Part shown: positions 12,250-24,110 of the stretch, in pieces
Layout: each line of letters starts with the position of its first letter
Position numbering within the stretch: the first letter of the stretch is position 1
NCBI GenBank assembly: GCA_002633005.1
Contig: NMRA01000236.1
Coordinates: 7,495-71,494 of the forward strand
Length of the DNA: 64,000 bases
Direction of reading: 5' to 3'
From: Phoronis australis
Lineage: Eukaryota; Phoronida; Phoronidae
Made by a program: the position numbers and the translations under genes
The notes under the pieces: generated by a model
Told to the model about the DNA's origin: nothing
The model's input: only the letters and a program-made list of their open reading frames with translations
Database searches by the model: none

Positions 12250-13230
12250 TGTCTTATTATCGACCAAGAAACAAAACAGCACAAAAATCTGCTATTTTGG
12301 TATACTTGCTGCGTACGGCAAAGAGCATGCGTTTTAAAGTTTCGAAATGAAAATGATCGTCCAATATGTTTACTCATCCAGTAACTACTGTAATTGTGGA
12401 TTGGTGGATTGGCATTTATGAATGTATCTGCGTGTACGTTTTCATTCTTCTAAATTCATTAAACGTTGACGGTAAGTTCGCTAATATAAACTTTGGTCAT
12501 TGAATGAAGAAAGTCAGTCAGTGCCTATGGAGCACAGCCTCGCAAACTTGATGGAAAGGAATTTCCAATATTACATGTGTCTCTATTCCGAAGTTTCACT
12601 ACTTCGAATGTCCGCAAACAAGAACACCGTCAGTTCATTACTCTGATTGTCTGTTAATGAGTCGTAACTGACATATAAATAAACCATTGTATTTTTGTCC
12701 ATTTGATAACCCCATAACTCCCTAAACGTCACTTCCGGTGAAGGGCAAGACTAATTGATAAAATGATGGGAATATGTCTGGGATAATCAACGAATAGTAT
12801 TTTTTACTAAAAATGACATGGAAAAGGTTTCCTTCTCCTTTAACATGGGGTCTGAGCTGAGGAGAACAACGGCAGTTTCAAATTTAAGAAATCTGATTGG
12901 TCTATCTGACTTCGTGATGGCTAGCAGGGAAAAGGTAGCCTACAAACTACATTTAATTTCGACCGGACCATGAGCGTGGTTCCGGTGAGTGAGGTTGAGG
13001 TACAGCGGCCCTAAACTTTTCAGTCACGCTCTGAAGTGATGCGATCTTGACATGGATGATTACTTGGTGGTTTGTAATTCATCAATGCAAGTACGTACTC
13101 ATTTTTTAGTATTCGTAAGATATATGGGCAATTTTGCATGCGCATGAAATCCGGGCGTTGGTTTGGTACACCACTTAGTGCATCTAATAGCCGTGATGTT
13201 TACTTTTGTGTTTAATAGTATAAAAATTAC
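12250..13230. other. Intergenic, with a third R1 repeat
   Basis: No gene is visible. The R1 repeat occurs at about 12720-12845 (ACGTCACTTCCGG, ATGTCTGGGATAATCAAC, GACATGGAAAAGG). The rest is unremarkable. Confidence 0.45.
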
Positions 13231-13257
13231 ATCTCAGTTCAAAATTTTAGATATTCT

Positions 13258-13350
13258 CGGAGTAGTGAACCTTCGGAGCAGTGAACCTTCAAAGAATTGA
13301 ACCTTGTATTAGTGAACCTTCAGTGTAGTGAACGTTCGGAATAGTGAGCT
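13258..13350 (+). repeat. Short tandem repeat, unit about AGTGAACCTTC
   Basis: Five degenerate copies of a 17-20 bp unit whose core is AGTGAACCTTCGG. I see no coding role. Confidence 0.6.
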
Positions 13351-13659
13351 GTTAACACTTCCAGCAAGCTGTAACACGCAAAATACAATCATAAAAATTT
13401 CAAGTCACTCTCCGACTAAATGTTCCCGTCAAAGTATGTAATGAAGTGTAATCACTCATTTAAGCACAGCTGATTTGAAAGTTTGGCAGGGGGTAACGCG
13501 AGAATGTTCTCTTTCTAGACCACAGTGCATCTGAATTTATGTTCCGTTCTTTACGCCAGTGAGCAACTGTCACGGCATCTTCATTTCTGGTATTACTAAT
13601 GCCGTCTCATCACAGGAACGATAGAACTGAGAGTCATCGTTGTGTATACAGATTTCCCT

Positions 13660-13850
13660 TCCCCCTAATTAAGCTACGTCAATACACAAAAGGTACCGAG
13701 CGATGCGTACTTGAAATAATATCCCACGAGACCTTATTCCACCTGTGGTCTCGGTCGATACGCGGAATAAGGTCTCGTGGGATATTATTTCATGTATGCC
13801 ACTCGAGGTACGTTTTGTATTTTATCCCATACGCGTCGAATTCGTGAGTT
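13660..13850. repeat. Palindromic element with a perfect 28-bp hairpin
   Basis: GAAATAATATCCCACGAGAC continuing to 13740 is exactly reverse-complemented at 13764-13791: 28 of 28 pairs around a 23-nt loop. Weaker pairing continues outward to about 13660 and 13850 (for example the CAATACACAAAAGGTACC region against the complement of 13800-13825). It is either a small foldback MITE or a source of a hairpin transcript. Confidence 0.65.
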
Positions 13851-13899
13851 TCGTTTGTTTTCTTTCAACATTTTACAAATACTTCACCCTGACTGTTTA

Positions 13900-14560
13900 C
13901 GTGGCTAATCACAACCTGTTGTGTATTTACGTGCGCGTTATGTTGCTAACTTACTATAGTAAAAGAAAACAGTTTTGAATGTAACGGCTTATTACTTGAA
14001 ATTGATAAAAAGTGTGAAAACGACAGTTATCGTGCATTGAACTTGTATTATATTTCGAAAATAAATAAATAACAAGAATATTTATAACATTGTAAAATCT
14101 TCATCGGGTAGTTGCACTCATTCATGAAACAAGGTCATTGACCGGAGCGCGTAGCCTACACGTCGTCTGTTTTCACGAAGATGTTTAAAGTGCCACCGTT
14201 GATGATAGCTCCGGTGAATATGCCTGTTGTAGCGTTGTTTCAGGTACGTTGTGGCATTTCTACGGATTTTGTAGCCTTGGTACAAAGCTGTATACTAATT
14301 AAATATACGACAGTCTGTTGACAGCTAGCTGGCTGGCTACGGATTCTGTAGCATGGATAGGTTCACGTGTTGCTGCCCATAGCTGCATTACAAATTGTAT
14401 CTAATGAGACGGACTTTGTTTCAGCTTTATATATGCATTGGTTAGGATGAGAATAATTCATCTTGAAACAGAACGCATGGCAACTCGCCCGGCGCCAAGG
14501 AGCTCCTCCGACGAAGTATTCACGGGTCGGATCGTTAGGTTTCACAGGCTATCAGTTCGA
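13900..14560. other. No gene seen
   Basis: AT-rich, with no exon, RNA gene or repeat that I can name. Confidence 0.3.
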
Positions 14561-14575
14561 ACCGGAATACATTGA

Positions 14576-14870
14576 TCAAGAAATACTAGAGAGACTTAGG
14601 CGCCGTGAACATGCACAGGCAACGGAACGTATGGATAGTTCTTTGATAAGCCGGAATTCTTCAGAGAAATCACTGTCAACGAAATGCCTGCCGCAGACAT
14701 GGAGATGTTTCACGGCCTCGTACTTGCTATTAACAGCGTACCTTTTATTCTTCACTACCGCGAGCCACTTCCTAAGCATTTCGGGCTCTCGAGGAAGTCG
14801 AAAAAAACGATATACCCGCTTTCTTCGCAGCTTCACAGTTCGGACGAGCGGGAACGATGCAGACGAACCA
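14576..14870 (-). pseudogene. THAP-domain fragment
   Basis: The minus-strand translation gives the middle and end of a THAP zinc finger: VYRFFRLPREPEMLRKWLAV, then HLHVCGRHFVDSDF, with W, the C..HF pair and the phenylalanines in place. The N-terminal C-x2-4-C pair is missing in this frame, so it lies on another exon or is lost. The frame continues upstream without an ATG and stops soon after the domain. THAP domains bind DNA and are common in P-element- and ISL2EU-derived genes. Which this was cannot be told. Confidence 0.6.
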
Positions 14871-15224
14871 CTGACGTCGCTGCGTCGTTACTCACCTTCC
14901 TCATGGGTTAGCGTGACACCTCTCGGCAAGGTGAGGTCGACCGTATAGGAGGCGATGTGGATATAGACCGATTAATAAGGCAAAAAAGACTAATTAAATT
15001 GGCATTCTCCTTCAATTGAACTGAAATTGTAATGGTTTTAAATGTCCAGACTGGCGTTGCGAGGACTATATAAAGACATTCGTCCCCACTGAATGCCTAC
15101 TTGGGAGCCCTCTCCCGCCATTTCTCTCCATATCTTTCAAAACCAAGTTGTTGCCTCTAGGGTGCTTGGGGTACTCCCCCTTCCACTAGCAGTGACCCAT
15201 GACCACTCCTGACCTTGTCTCTCT

Positions 15225-18200
15225 AAGCCATCGCCTTTACAGCACAAAAGTTCACCATTAGGCTCTTATATGAATAGTTAAGAGTGACTCCATATAAAAA
15301 CCAACAGGTAGAGTCTATACCCAAAATCACCGATTTTTTGAAACTTAGCACATGAGTTTGGTTTGTTGAGATGTAGAAAAACCTCACTTTTTAAGAATTT
15401 TCATTCATTATTTTTCTTTTTATGACCTGTACCTCCATTTTGCAACAAAATTGGGCGTCGAAGTAGGCATGTTTGAATGCATTTTACTAGCATGTGTGGT
15501 GAGGTAAAAAACAAATGAATAATACGAATTGAAAGGGCAATGGCTGAATAATTTAATAGCATAACTTTCAAAATCCATTTTTAAATTTGTACGTTTTGAA
15601 TTTGTGAGGCAAAAATGGCTATTTTTCAGGTTTTCACTGAAGCCATTTTCGGCCAAATTTGGCACTCTGTAGCAGCCATAACGCACCTTTCCTGAAATTG
15701 ACTTTATAATAATTTGTTCAGTCATTCCTAACCTGTTCATAATCTAAAATAAAAAAATCTTGCCTCTAATGTAGTTTTTGCGTACGAAGCATTTCACGAA
15801 CTGCACTTCGTCCTTTTGCATGTTCTCAATTGCCTCTGCTGCCAATAGGGGGCTCTTGGAACATATAATTACCTTGCGAAACACGACATAAAAACCTTGT
15901 ATTTTGGAGAAAAGGCAGACAGCATAATTAATTACCATTCTCTGAAAACGGCATTGATGATTATTGCTTATTACAAAAAATATGTACGTAAATCAACAGG
16001 CATGCGTGCTCCTAAATGATAGATGGCGCTGCTTTTGGTTACGTGGAGACTGAAGACGCATCTAGAATAAGAGCAGTAACACGAGGACCTTGCTATAATT
16101 CAAAACTTCGCGAGATATTGCTCTGCATTCTAAATGAGAACACGTGGTTTTGGATAAATTTAAGAGAGGTTCTAGTGTTACTGAACTCACCCCTGCCTTG
16201 TTTTCTATCTGCCTTGTTCGTGCCACAGGCAAAGGAAGGCACCCAAGGTGGATATGGCCCCCTAGTGTTTAGTACAAATAGTCATTGTAACTTTGGGTTC
16301 ATATTGTGATGTCCCTGCTGGTTGCTAGAAATTTTAGTCGCCACCAGTAGCCGGAAACCTGGTGTTCCACCCCACACACCGGGCACCCTAACGCTGAATA
16401 TTTCTGCCACTGTGATCATCAGTGGTATAAAAAGGTACACATTCACAGTCAATAGAAAATAATTCACGAGAGACAATTTTATTAATGACTCATTCATGAC
16501 AGACATCAAGTAAACAGAAGTAACGGTCTCGACTTCATGTATCACACATCTTTGAATGGTATGCTACAAAACTAGGCTAAACGTTGAGCTCATTTACCAC
16601 TTCATTCAGTAAATCTGACGACATAACAGCATCTTCAGCAGAAATAGCATCGTCATAAACATTGCTGCAGACAACTGCGATTCACTTAACAGCACAGGTA
16701 AACACTTTCCCAGTGGGTTCTCGTAATGTTTTCTCCATTTTGGCACTTCCGAGGGTGAACGTTTTTACCTGACTTATCTCCTTCATCGAATATGTTCGTC
16801 AGAATGTCCTTAACCTTTGCTGAAAATCTTGTTGACCTTTTACCTTTTTTCAATGCCTAACCTATTGCTTCAGGATTCGTCTCATCCAAATAGTACTCTG
16901 AGGCTGCCTCAAATGACGCTCCGGTTCTTGCATCTGAAAGCATTTCTGACCACTGTCGTGCGATGTGGTCATACGTGGTCTCCCTCTGTAAATGTTCAGT
17001 GTGGTTACCCACATCCATATGCTGACCTAGTTCTGCGTCGGTAGCAAAAATTTCGAGTAACCTTGCTGGGTACAAGGGAACTTTTCATGTTGAGGCTCTT
17101 CACTAGATACAATGCCAACCTTGCCTCTTGGTGTTGAAAATCCGCCATTCTAGAGATGTTAGTGTATTTTAGAGAAATAGGTTTCCCATTTCCTCAGTAT
17201 TTGTAAGAACTTACCGTCACCTACATGGAATGATTTTCACACGCGAATTCCTTGGGTGGAATTGTGGAAATTTGGGAATGTGCTTATACCAGGAACTGAG
17301 TATTTTGGAAAAGACTTTGTTACATTGACTGAACATGCATACGCATAACATCCCTTCACACGACCAATGGAAAGTAATGCTTCTTTCAAATCCAGAAAGT
17401 TTATGATATTGTTACCTTCGGCTACAAAGTACTTTGCACGTTGTTTGAGTGGAGCGATCTTGCGTTCACAGAGATCCTTTCCATTCTGACTTTCACTAAA
17501 TCATATCTCGAAACAGAAATGCCGGTAGAATTTGACAAGGCTGCTACGTTAAAGAGGAGAGGAGCAGAGTGGTAACATTCAGAATTACCTCACTCTTCCA
17601 TGACTGGTCCTGTTCAGTCAGAAATTCACCGACTCTGGGAAGTACGAGTCCGTACTCTGGCACAGGCCTTGCTTTGTTAGGTAGTTTCCTGTATCTCAAA
17701 TGTTCAGTGGTGTCTTTGATACATCTCACTGAAGCACAAAGCTTTTGCCATCAGAATAAACTTTAAAGGAACATGAAGGCCCATCGACATCGTCCGCCAT
17801 TTTGTCTTTTTAAAATGCACTTGCTTCTCTCAAAACCAGTCATTACAAATATCAATTCTTACTCGTTTGATTTTAAAGGCATTTATTTCCATTTAAAAGT
17901 TCTACAGAGTGTTTAAATTAACCTGATAATGTAAAACAAATGAAAGAATACAAGAGGGTTACACGTACATTTTTATATATCCTCAAGCTTAACCTCAACT
18001 GACTCCCTCAGTGGGCAAAGGTCATCGGGTTCAGTTTTGATACTAGCCGCGTAATAAACCTGGAAAACATCTCGTTTTCATTTGAAAGAATTTAGACTTG
18101 GTTTCTATAAATATTTAAAGCAGACTTCTTGTTCAAATGGTCTGTAAACTCTGCTCGTCATTTCCAAACTATGAAAATAAACAGTTTTGCAAGACAATTT

Positions 18201-18740
18201 TCACTAAAGTGCAAAGTTGAGGCAAGATTTTTTATTGCTCAGTCATCAAGACTAACTCTTTAACTGTATTTTCAAAACGTCACATACGGCTACAAGGTGT
18301 TTTATGGCAGCAAGAAGGTCACAAAAATGGCCACTAAAATTAGCCCCAAAAAGTGGTCTGTGGATTATCTTCCCTGTCTAGCACAAAACAGTCAGATTTT
18401 AATAAATGGCACAGAATTATGCACAGTATACGGTGGTTATTTCAGCCACCAAAATATAGCTTTTGATCTATTTTGTAACACACTAATTTTTGTTGCTGAA
18501 AACGTGCGACTTTTGAGACTTCTAATATGCCCAATTGTGCCAATTTGTGTTATCATGCTCCAGCGGCGAAATTAGGGGTCATTGAGTGCACAAAATTTGG
18601 CATTTGGGTTTTTGTTAGGATACCTACCCATGTACAAAAAATGAAGTTGTTTTAAATTTTGACGTATAGACTGATTTTTGAAAATCTACTGGTTTTTATA
18701 TGGACTGCCTCTTAAATGCATATTCAAGTCTACGATGGCT
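15225..18740. mobile_element. DNA element with about 500-bp inverted ends and a zinc-finger pseudogene
   Basis: Sequence at about 15225-15800 is matched, inverted and diverged, at about 18200-18740. Shared blocks include AGCCATCG, TCCATATAAAAACCA, AGTCTATAC and AAAAAAATCTTGCCTC. The outer borders and target duplication are unclear. The inside carries the pseudogene at 16590-17760. I read this as an old DNA transposon. The 16425 TATAAAAAG on the plus strand has no gene after it. Confidence 0.5.
16590..17760 (-). pseudogene. Transposon-linked protein with C2H2 finger, broken
   Basis: Several minus-strand blocks match, in order, a protein family common in cnidarian, lancelet and hemichordate repeats. 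They are EHLRYRKLPNKARPVPEYGL (near 17690), DLCERKIAPLKQRAKYFV and LLSIGRVKGCYAYACSV (17340-17480), a C2H2-like segment ending GQHMDVGNHTEHLQRETTYD (about 17010), and RFSAKVKDILTNIFDEGDKS (about 16810). Frameshifts join the blocks, and in-frame stops occur after 16850 and in the C-terminus. The family's function is unknown to me; it is not an obvious DDE transposase. Confidence 0.55.
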
Positions 18741-18960
18741 AGCCAAAAATAGGCAGGTTCAAAGTAAGATTAAAAAATCCCTTTGAGAGATTAAGCCACA
18801 AATGGTGTACCACGGTAATGAGACAGTTATCACGACTCAATGATTTGAAATTAAATGGAAACAGTCACCATAGCCACATGAATGCGATGACTTTCCCCAA
18901 GACAGTTGAAACATTACCAAAGTACATGCAGGTCTAAACCTGCTTACCCATACCAAAGAC
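17820..18960. other. Right inverted arm and unique DNA
   Basis: This covers the right arm of the 15.2-18.7 kb element. The 92-codon frame at 18297-18575 lies in that arm and has no motif. Confidence 0.35.
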
Positions 18961-19315
18961 CATGTTTGCCGCAGGCTTGCAGTAAACATGCCGCAAGCTT
19001 GTGGCAAACACTTTTGTTTGCAGCAAACCAGCCGCAAAGTTTGCAGGAGATTGCCGCTACCCGCAACTCAGCTGCACACATTGCCGCAACCTTGCTGCAA
19101 TCACTGAAGTTTGCAGGAATGTTGTGGCAAACTTGGTGATTGAAAAAGTGTTTGCGGGAAAGTTGCAGGAAACTTTATTGTTGAAAAGTTTTTGCGGGAA
19201 AGTTGCAGGAAACTTTATTGATGAAAAAGTGTTTTCGGGAAAGTTGTAGGAAACTTTATTGATGAAAAAGAGTTTGCGGGGAATGTTGCAGGAAACTTTT
19301 TTGGTGAAAAGTGTT
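18960..19315 (+). repeat. Minisatellite, about 41-bp unit
   Basis: At 19137-19310 a unit of about 41 bp (GATGAAAAAGTGTTTGCGGG plus AAAGTTGCAGGAAACTTTATT) repeats about four times with a few changes. The preceding 18960-19135 is a looser run of TTGCAGCAAAC-like words. Open frames across it (19001-19320) are repeat artefacts. Confidence 0.75.
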
Positions 19316-19329
19316 CTCATAGTCCGGTC

Positions 19330-21480
19330 CCTTAGCAGCCAAAAACTTCAAAACATTTACACCCCGGATTAAAGCACCAAAGTTGTTACACAGATACTTT
19401 GGGACACGCTGAATCTCATGGGGGTCGGTTGCCCGAAATTTGGGGTCAAGGTCAAGGTCAAAGGTCACGTAGGTAGTTTTTTGAAATGACTTGACACAAA
19501 ATATCTGCTTCATTGCTGTTTAAGGTGATAAGCAGAGTAATTTATTTTGATTTCAAATTAATGTTGATAACTTCTAAAAACAAGTTAAAAGCATAAAAGT
19601 AATTTTCCTGACACTTAAGATGGTAATTATCATAATTAATAGAGCATATATAATTTCAAAGGAAATTAAGTATACTTGTTTTCTCTAGCTGAGAAAAACT
19701 GTCAAACTTGTATGAATATGCATTAAGTAAACTCTAGAATGTTTAACCTTTTAAAGAAATTCATTTTTAAATGTCTTTGTCAAAATATTTATAATTGATT
19801 ATGTAACAAATCGTCTCTGTAATTAAAGGAAATCGGACATCTTGCTAAATTTTTAAAGAACAATTGCTGAAACTTTTATCGTCATTTTTAATTTGATCAT
19901 AGCTAAAGGTTACTTTGTTAATTAACATGTTTACATTTTAGTTTGAACTTGATTGTGACATAAGTTAAACCAATTAAGGTAATTAAGGTAATTTAAGGTT
20001 TACCAGAAGGATGAAATAACAAAAAAATCAGGTTTTAGTTGTATCACAATGAGGTGAATTCCTTGTTGCGCTATATTTTAAAACAGATCCAGGCATAATT
20101 AATTGTCTTGAGGAACATGTTGTATAAACAAATGTTTATTATTAATTGCGTCCATCTAATTGTTTGTGGTGACATATTGTCTAACAGCTGAAGCTGACAT
20201 CTGCTCACTCAAACAACAGTACCCAAACAGGTGACGTCAGCTCTGGGACTTGCATGATGTTGACCTCGAGTTCAGTGTTCGTGTAACATTATTTTGAATG
20301 AGATTTTCTAATTTAGGTATGAACTTTTTTGATTAACTATGTATATATCCTAAATAGTTTTAACTGATTGGAGATAATACGTTACTTTTAGTTGGCTTCA
20401 TCACATCTGAAGACAGGAGCAGGGGTTTCCTGTTTAAATCACTACAATAGCTATTGGCATAAATAGCGTAGGCCTACAATGTAAGTTGCTTAATAAGACC
20501 AAATTAAGAGACCAATTTTTCTAAGAAACCTATTCCAATAAATAATATCTACAAAAATTACGCTTTAATTCCGCAGTACCTTATTCCCAAGGTCAAGTTG
20601 TTTGAGCAATGTCTTACTCCAGATTCACCACTTGTAATTGCCCGACAATTTATTGTTCTAAAACTTTACCCACCATCCTCAAAGCAATTGAGACAATGTA
20701 GATTTTCTGAATAACAGGCCATAGGCACTATTAATAGAAATGTTTCGAAGACGGCTGGTTACCTGAGCTGGAACAATACGTCAGCTCTCGTTACGTCACT
20801 ATGACGTATTCGTACCGCCTGCTTCAGGAGGCCTCAGTGGCTACAGCTGGTAGAGCTGATTCCTTTCTTCAAGCCTCACTCTTGACTCGAACAAGACATG
20901 CACACCAGGTGACAGCACTGTCTCTGGCAAAGCTACAGGAAAACCATTTCTTATTGTGAAAAATGAAGGTGCTGTTTTGGACAGAAGAGTCTCCAGCAGG
21001 AAAAGTGATAGCTCAATGAGAATTCCAAAATTTGAGTTATGGAATGTTATCTTACATGTCCAGTTACTGATCTTGATGTTCGTCCTTGCTCATGGTGAAT
21101 GCAACTTGTCGCTGTGCATTGATGTCTTTGAATCTCTTGTGTCCTATTTCTTTACCTCTTGACCTTCAAAATTATGCAAGATGGGTCTCTCTCCACATCC
21201 AAGACGTGAGTGCTATACCAGTTAACGTACGACAGCATCTGATGGATGTTTTCAAATACACGGCACAGATTCTGTGCTGTTGCAATTGACTAGGCGGATG
21301 AAGAAAATAACAACTTAGTTCAAGACAGTGGTGGGGCTATTGGATTAACTGAAGATCTAAACGCTTTGACAGGGTGAATGGTGTTTGGATCTGAGCTATA
21401 GCCAGGTTGCTGACTGAGTTTGATTGTCAATCGCTTTGAAGACAATAGCGAGAAGAAAAACCGCCACAAAGACATTCTAT
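19330..21480. other. Intergenic, AT-rich
   Basis: I see no gene. Two small items: a DR1 nuclear-receptor-like site AGGTCAAAGGTCA at 19455-19467 within a GGTCAA run, and a tRNA-like A-box string (GTGGCTACAGCTGGTAGAGC at about 20836) that might be a SINE head. Confidence 0.35.
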
Positions 21481-21489
21481 CCTTCCAGA

Positions 21490-22440
21490 GCAACAGGTGC
21501 TGGGGTCTACTTTCCAAGCCTTCCTGTTGCAGATGCAGAAAACTGGGTATAGTTAGGCAATCTTGCCACGGTGTTTCAGGCTGAGATCACTGCAATTAAT
21601 AGAGCTGCTCAACTGGCACAACAATATAACACTGAACTTGGCAATCGGCCAATTACCATCTTTTCAGATAGCCAGGCAGCAACAAAAGCCCTAAAGAAAC
21701 TAAGGGTCAACTCTCGTTGTGTTAATGCTTGTATTAATGAGCTTAACAAGCTTGCAATTGAGAGAACCGTCAATATACGCTGGGTCAGGGCCCATGTGGG
21801 AATTGATGGCAATGAGAATGCAGACAGACTCGCAAAGATAGGAGCAAGCGTTCTGCATTTTGTGCCTGAACCTGCTATACCGGTATCTTACGGGTGTTGC
21901 AGGATGAGTATACACAACTGGGTACATACCCAGTCAGCAGTCCAGTGGGCATCACTTAACTCCTGCAGAGAGACCAAGGAGAATTTTCCCAACGTGATCG
22001 AACCAAAAGGTTCAAAAAGCCTTCTGAGTCTAGATAGATTGGGTATAAGACACGTCATTCAAATTTTGACGGGCCACTGCAACCTAGCCCGACACAGACA
22101 CATTACTGGGCATATGGGGATCCCTGTGTGTCCTGAGTGTGGTACTGACGTAGAATCTCCTAAACACCTGGTAGAGTCTTGCCCAGCTTTTTATAGGCTA
22201 AGGAGCAACCTACTGGATGGCACTGTTACATGCCTACAACATATAGTGCATGGCAACAAATGGAAACGTCTGTCCGTTTTCCTAAAGGAGACTGGCAGAC
22301 TTGAAAACTTTCTTCACGAGGAGCCATGATTGGGGTCTCGTGCCTTTGCTCAGGTGTTTTGTGCAATGGGCCCAATCATGAGGCCTGCGCACGTCTGATG
22401 CACCGCAAATGACATCAGACCACGTGCACTGGTTTTTTCC
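21490..22440 (+). pseudogene. RNase H and C-terminal finger of an I/R1-type LINE (copy a)
   Basis: The 252-residue frame at 21571-22329 is a retroelement RNase H domain followed by a Cys/His tail. Catalytic E (FQAEI), D (FSDSQAA) and the ENADRLAK motif are present. The tail has CPECG and KHLVESCP. Homology extends upstream in frame to about 21490 (TGAGVYFPSLPV) but through a stop. The first catalytic Asp of the usual TDGS motif reads as YPS here. The reverse transcriptase is absent, as expected for a 5'-truncated LINE. Two further tails lie at 29290-29650 and 42356-42840. Confidence 0.8.
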
Positions 22441-22869
22441 AGAACAACTTTAAAAACCATGTGAACAGTTTGTGTGGTGTAAGGTGTCAGTTCAGCAAAC
22501 TAAAGGGAAATCTTTTCTTTGACCATGGTGATGAACTTATGACATTAGATAGCTACAAGTCTTCAGACTATCGAAGTGACTGGAAAACAGCAATATGACA
22601 ACTATAAGCAAACAGTCTTAATTGAAAAGTCCCAACCAATAAAGATCCCTATCAAGAAAAACAAGTTTGTTGTTTCCGAAATAGCTAACGGGAAGGCAAA
22701 AAGAGTGACTCAGTAGCGCATGGATGACATCAAGAAAGACTGCAGCTTATTTAGTCAGGTTTTTATAGCTAGTCAAATTATAGAAGGATGATTTTCTTAT
22801 ACAAGAGAATCATTCTTGGCCACCATCCCTGAACCAGAACGACAGTCTCGGTTTACCCTCACAGAAGTC

Positions 22870-24110
22870 ACACTTGCTCAAAATGTTGGAATTTCCTCAT
22901 CCAGACGTTCCTGAATCCGTCGATGTCAAAGTCTTTGATGGGCCAGCTATTGTGCGCAAATTTTCTCCAAACGAATCAGCGACATTCGGACAGTTCAGCA
23001 AAAACTGCTAAGTGGGCACATTTTAACCTTCACAACAGCTGTAGAGTTGACATTGTGTTTGATGCTTACACTGAAGACAGCTTGAAGGCCACCGCTGATA
23101 GAGGTACAGGTGATCTTGCCAAAGTTTCACACCAAACGCAACTGTCTCTGTACTTCCAGAATTTCTTGCAAATTCGAAGAATAAAGAGGAATTATTCATG
23201 CTGTTAGCTGAAAATATCTTTAGCAATCGCCTATCCTCCAGGACAAAATATATATGTTACCCACGGTCACTCTGTTCTTTCCTCTGGTTCTGACATACCA
23301 CCGAGAGTCGGACACCTGTATGTGCTTGTGCACTGCGGACACTTTGATCAAAGGTAATCAGAGAATACTGGTTTCTACAATTGATACTGATGATGTGGTC
23401 GTTTTTCTTGGTGTTTTGATCAGCTTAAGGCTTTGCAGCCAGCAATTCAATTACGGGTAGTTGTTAAAGCTGGAAAGAAGGTGCGGGAACTCTTCGTCAA
23501 GAGTTTGTTTGACTAGCTTAGGTACGATTTGTGTGTAGCTCTACCCATGTTCCATGCCTTTACAGAGTTGGACACAACGTCCCAGTTCTATGGAAAAGGG
23601 AGGAAAACAGCATGGGAGACATGAAAATTAAGCTTACCGTGATGTTACTCAGGCACTCTCATGCCGGCACTCAATTCCTTTCAGCAGCTCACCGTCGACA
23701 GTCAGGAATTCAAAACAATTGAGACATTTACATGTTTCGTTTATGATCGAAAAGTTAAAACCAGCCAAGTCAATACTTTATGAAAGGAGCTTTTCCAACA
23801 AAAAGTTCAGATTATGCCAAATTTATCGCCTACCCAATCTCCTCTGGTAAAGCAAGTTAACAAATGCTTGTATCAAGCTGGCAGTCTGATGCTCATCCAC
23901 GGGAAACCAAGTCCATAGAGGTTTGCATGGCAGAGTGACAAGGGCCAACAATGGACACCTCACTGGATAGCCATGCCTGAAATCTCCAAAGCTGGTCAGC
24001 AGCTCATGGTTGCAAGAGCATACCACTATGGGGCAAGAGATATAAATTAAAAGCAATTCCCTTAGCATGCACAACACTTAGCAAATACCGGGGAACATGT
24101 CAGTAATATG
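22870..24110 (+). pseudogene. Transposon-linked nuclease-like protein (copy A), broken
   Basis: Blocks in order: VFDGPAIVRKF (22935), the CRVDIVFDAYTEDSLKATAD segment (23040), LYFQNFLQIRRIK, ILVSTIDTDDVVVFLGVLIS (23370), LPMFHAFTELDTTSQFYGKG (23545) and a C-terminal part to about 24080. The family is widespread in invertebrate repeats. Many stops and frameshifts separate the blocks. A DTD motif following a HEEAD motif in relatives recalls the acidic sites of PIN/FEN1-like nucleases; that function is my inference. Confidence 0.6.

Noticed and set aside
14463-14948. 161-codon plus-strand frame
   Set aside because: It is the shadow of the THAP fragment on the minus strand and has no motif of its own.
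16420-16440. TATAAAAAGG on the plus strand as a promoter
   Set aside because: No open frame or exon follows on that strand within the next kilobase, and it lies inside a decayed transposon.
18960-19320. Open frames across the minisatellite as a repeat protein
   Set aside because: The 41-bp unit is not a multiple of three, so the frames shift with each unit; they are by-products of the repeat.
19455-19467. Nuclear-receptor DR1 enhancer
   Set aside because: The site is perfect but lies in a simple GGTCAA run with no gene nearby. Sequence alone does not support regulation.
20819-20945. tRNA gene or tRNA-derived SINE
   Set aside because: Only an A-box-like string is present. The expected GGTTCGAATCC B box is not, and no cloverleaf closes.
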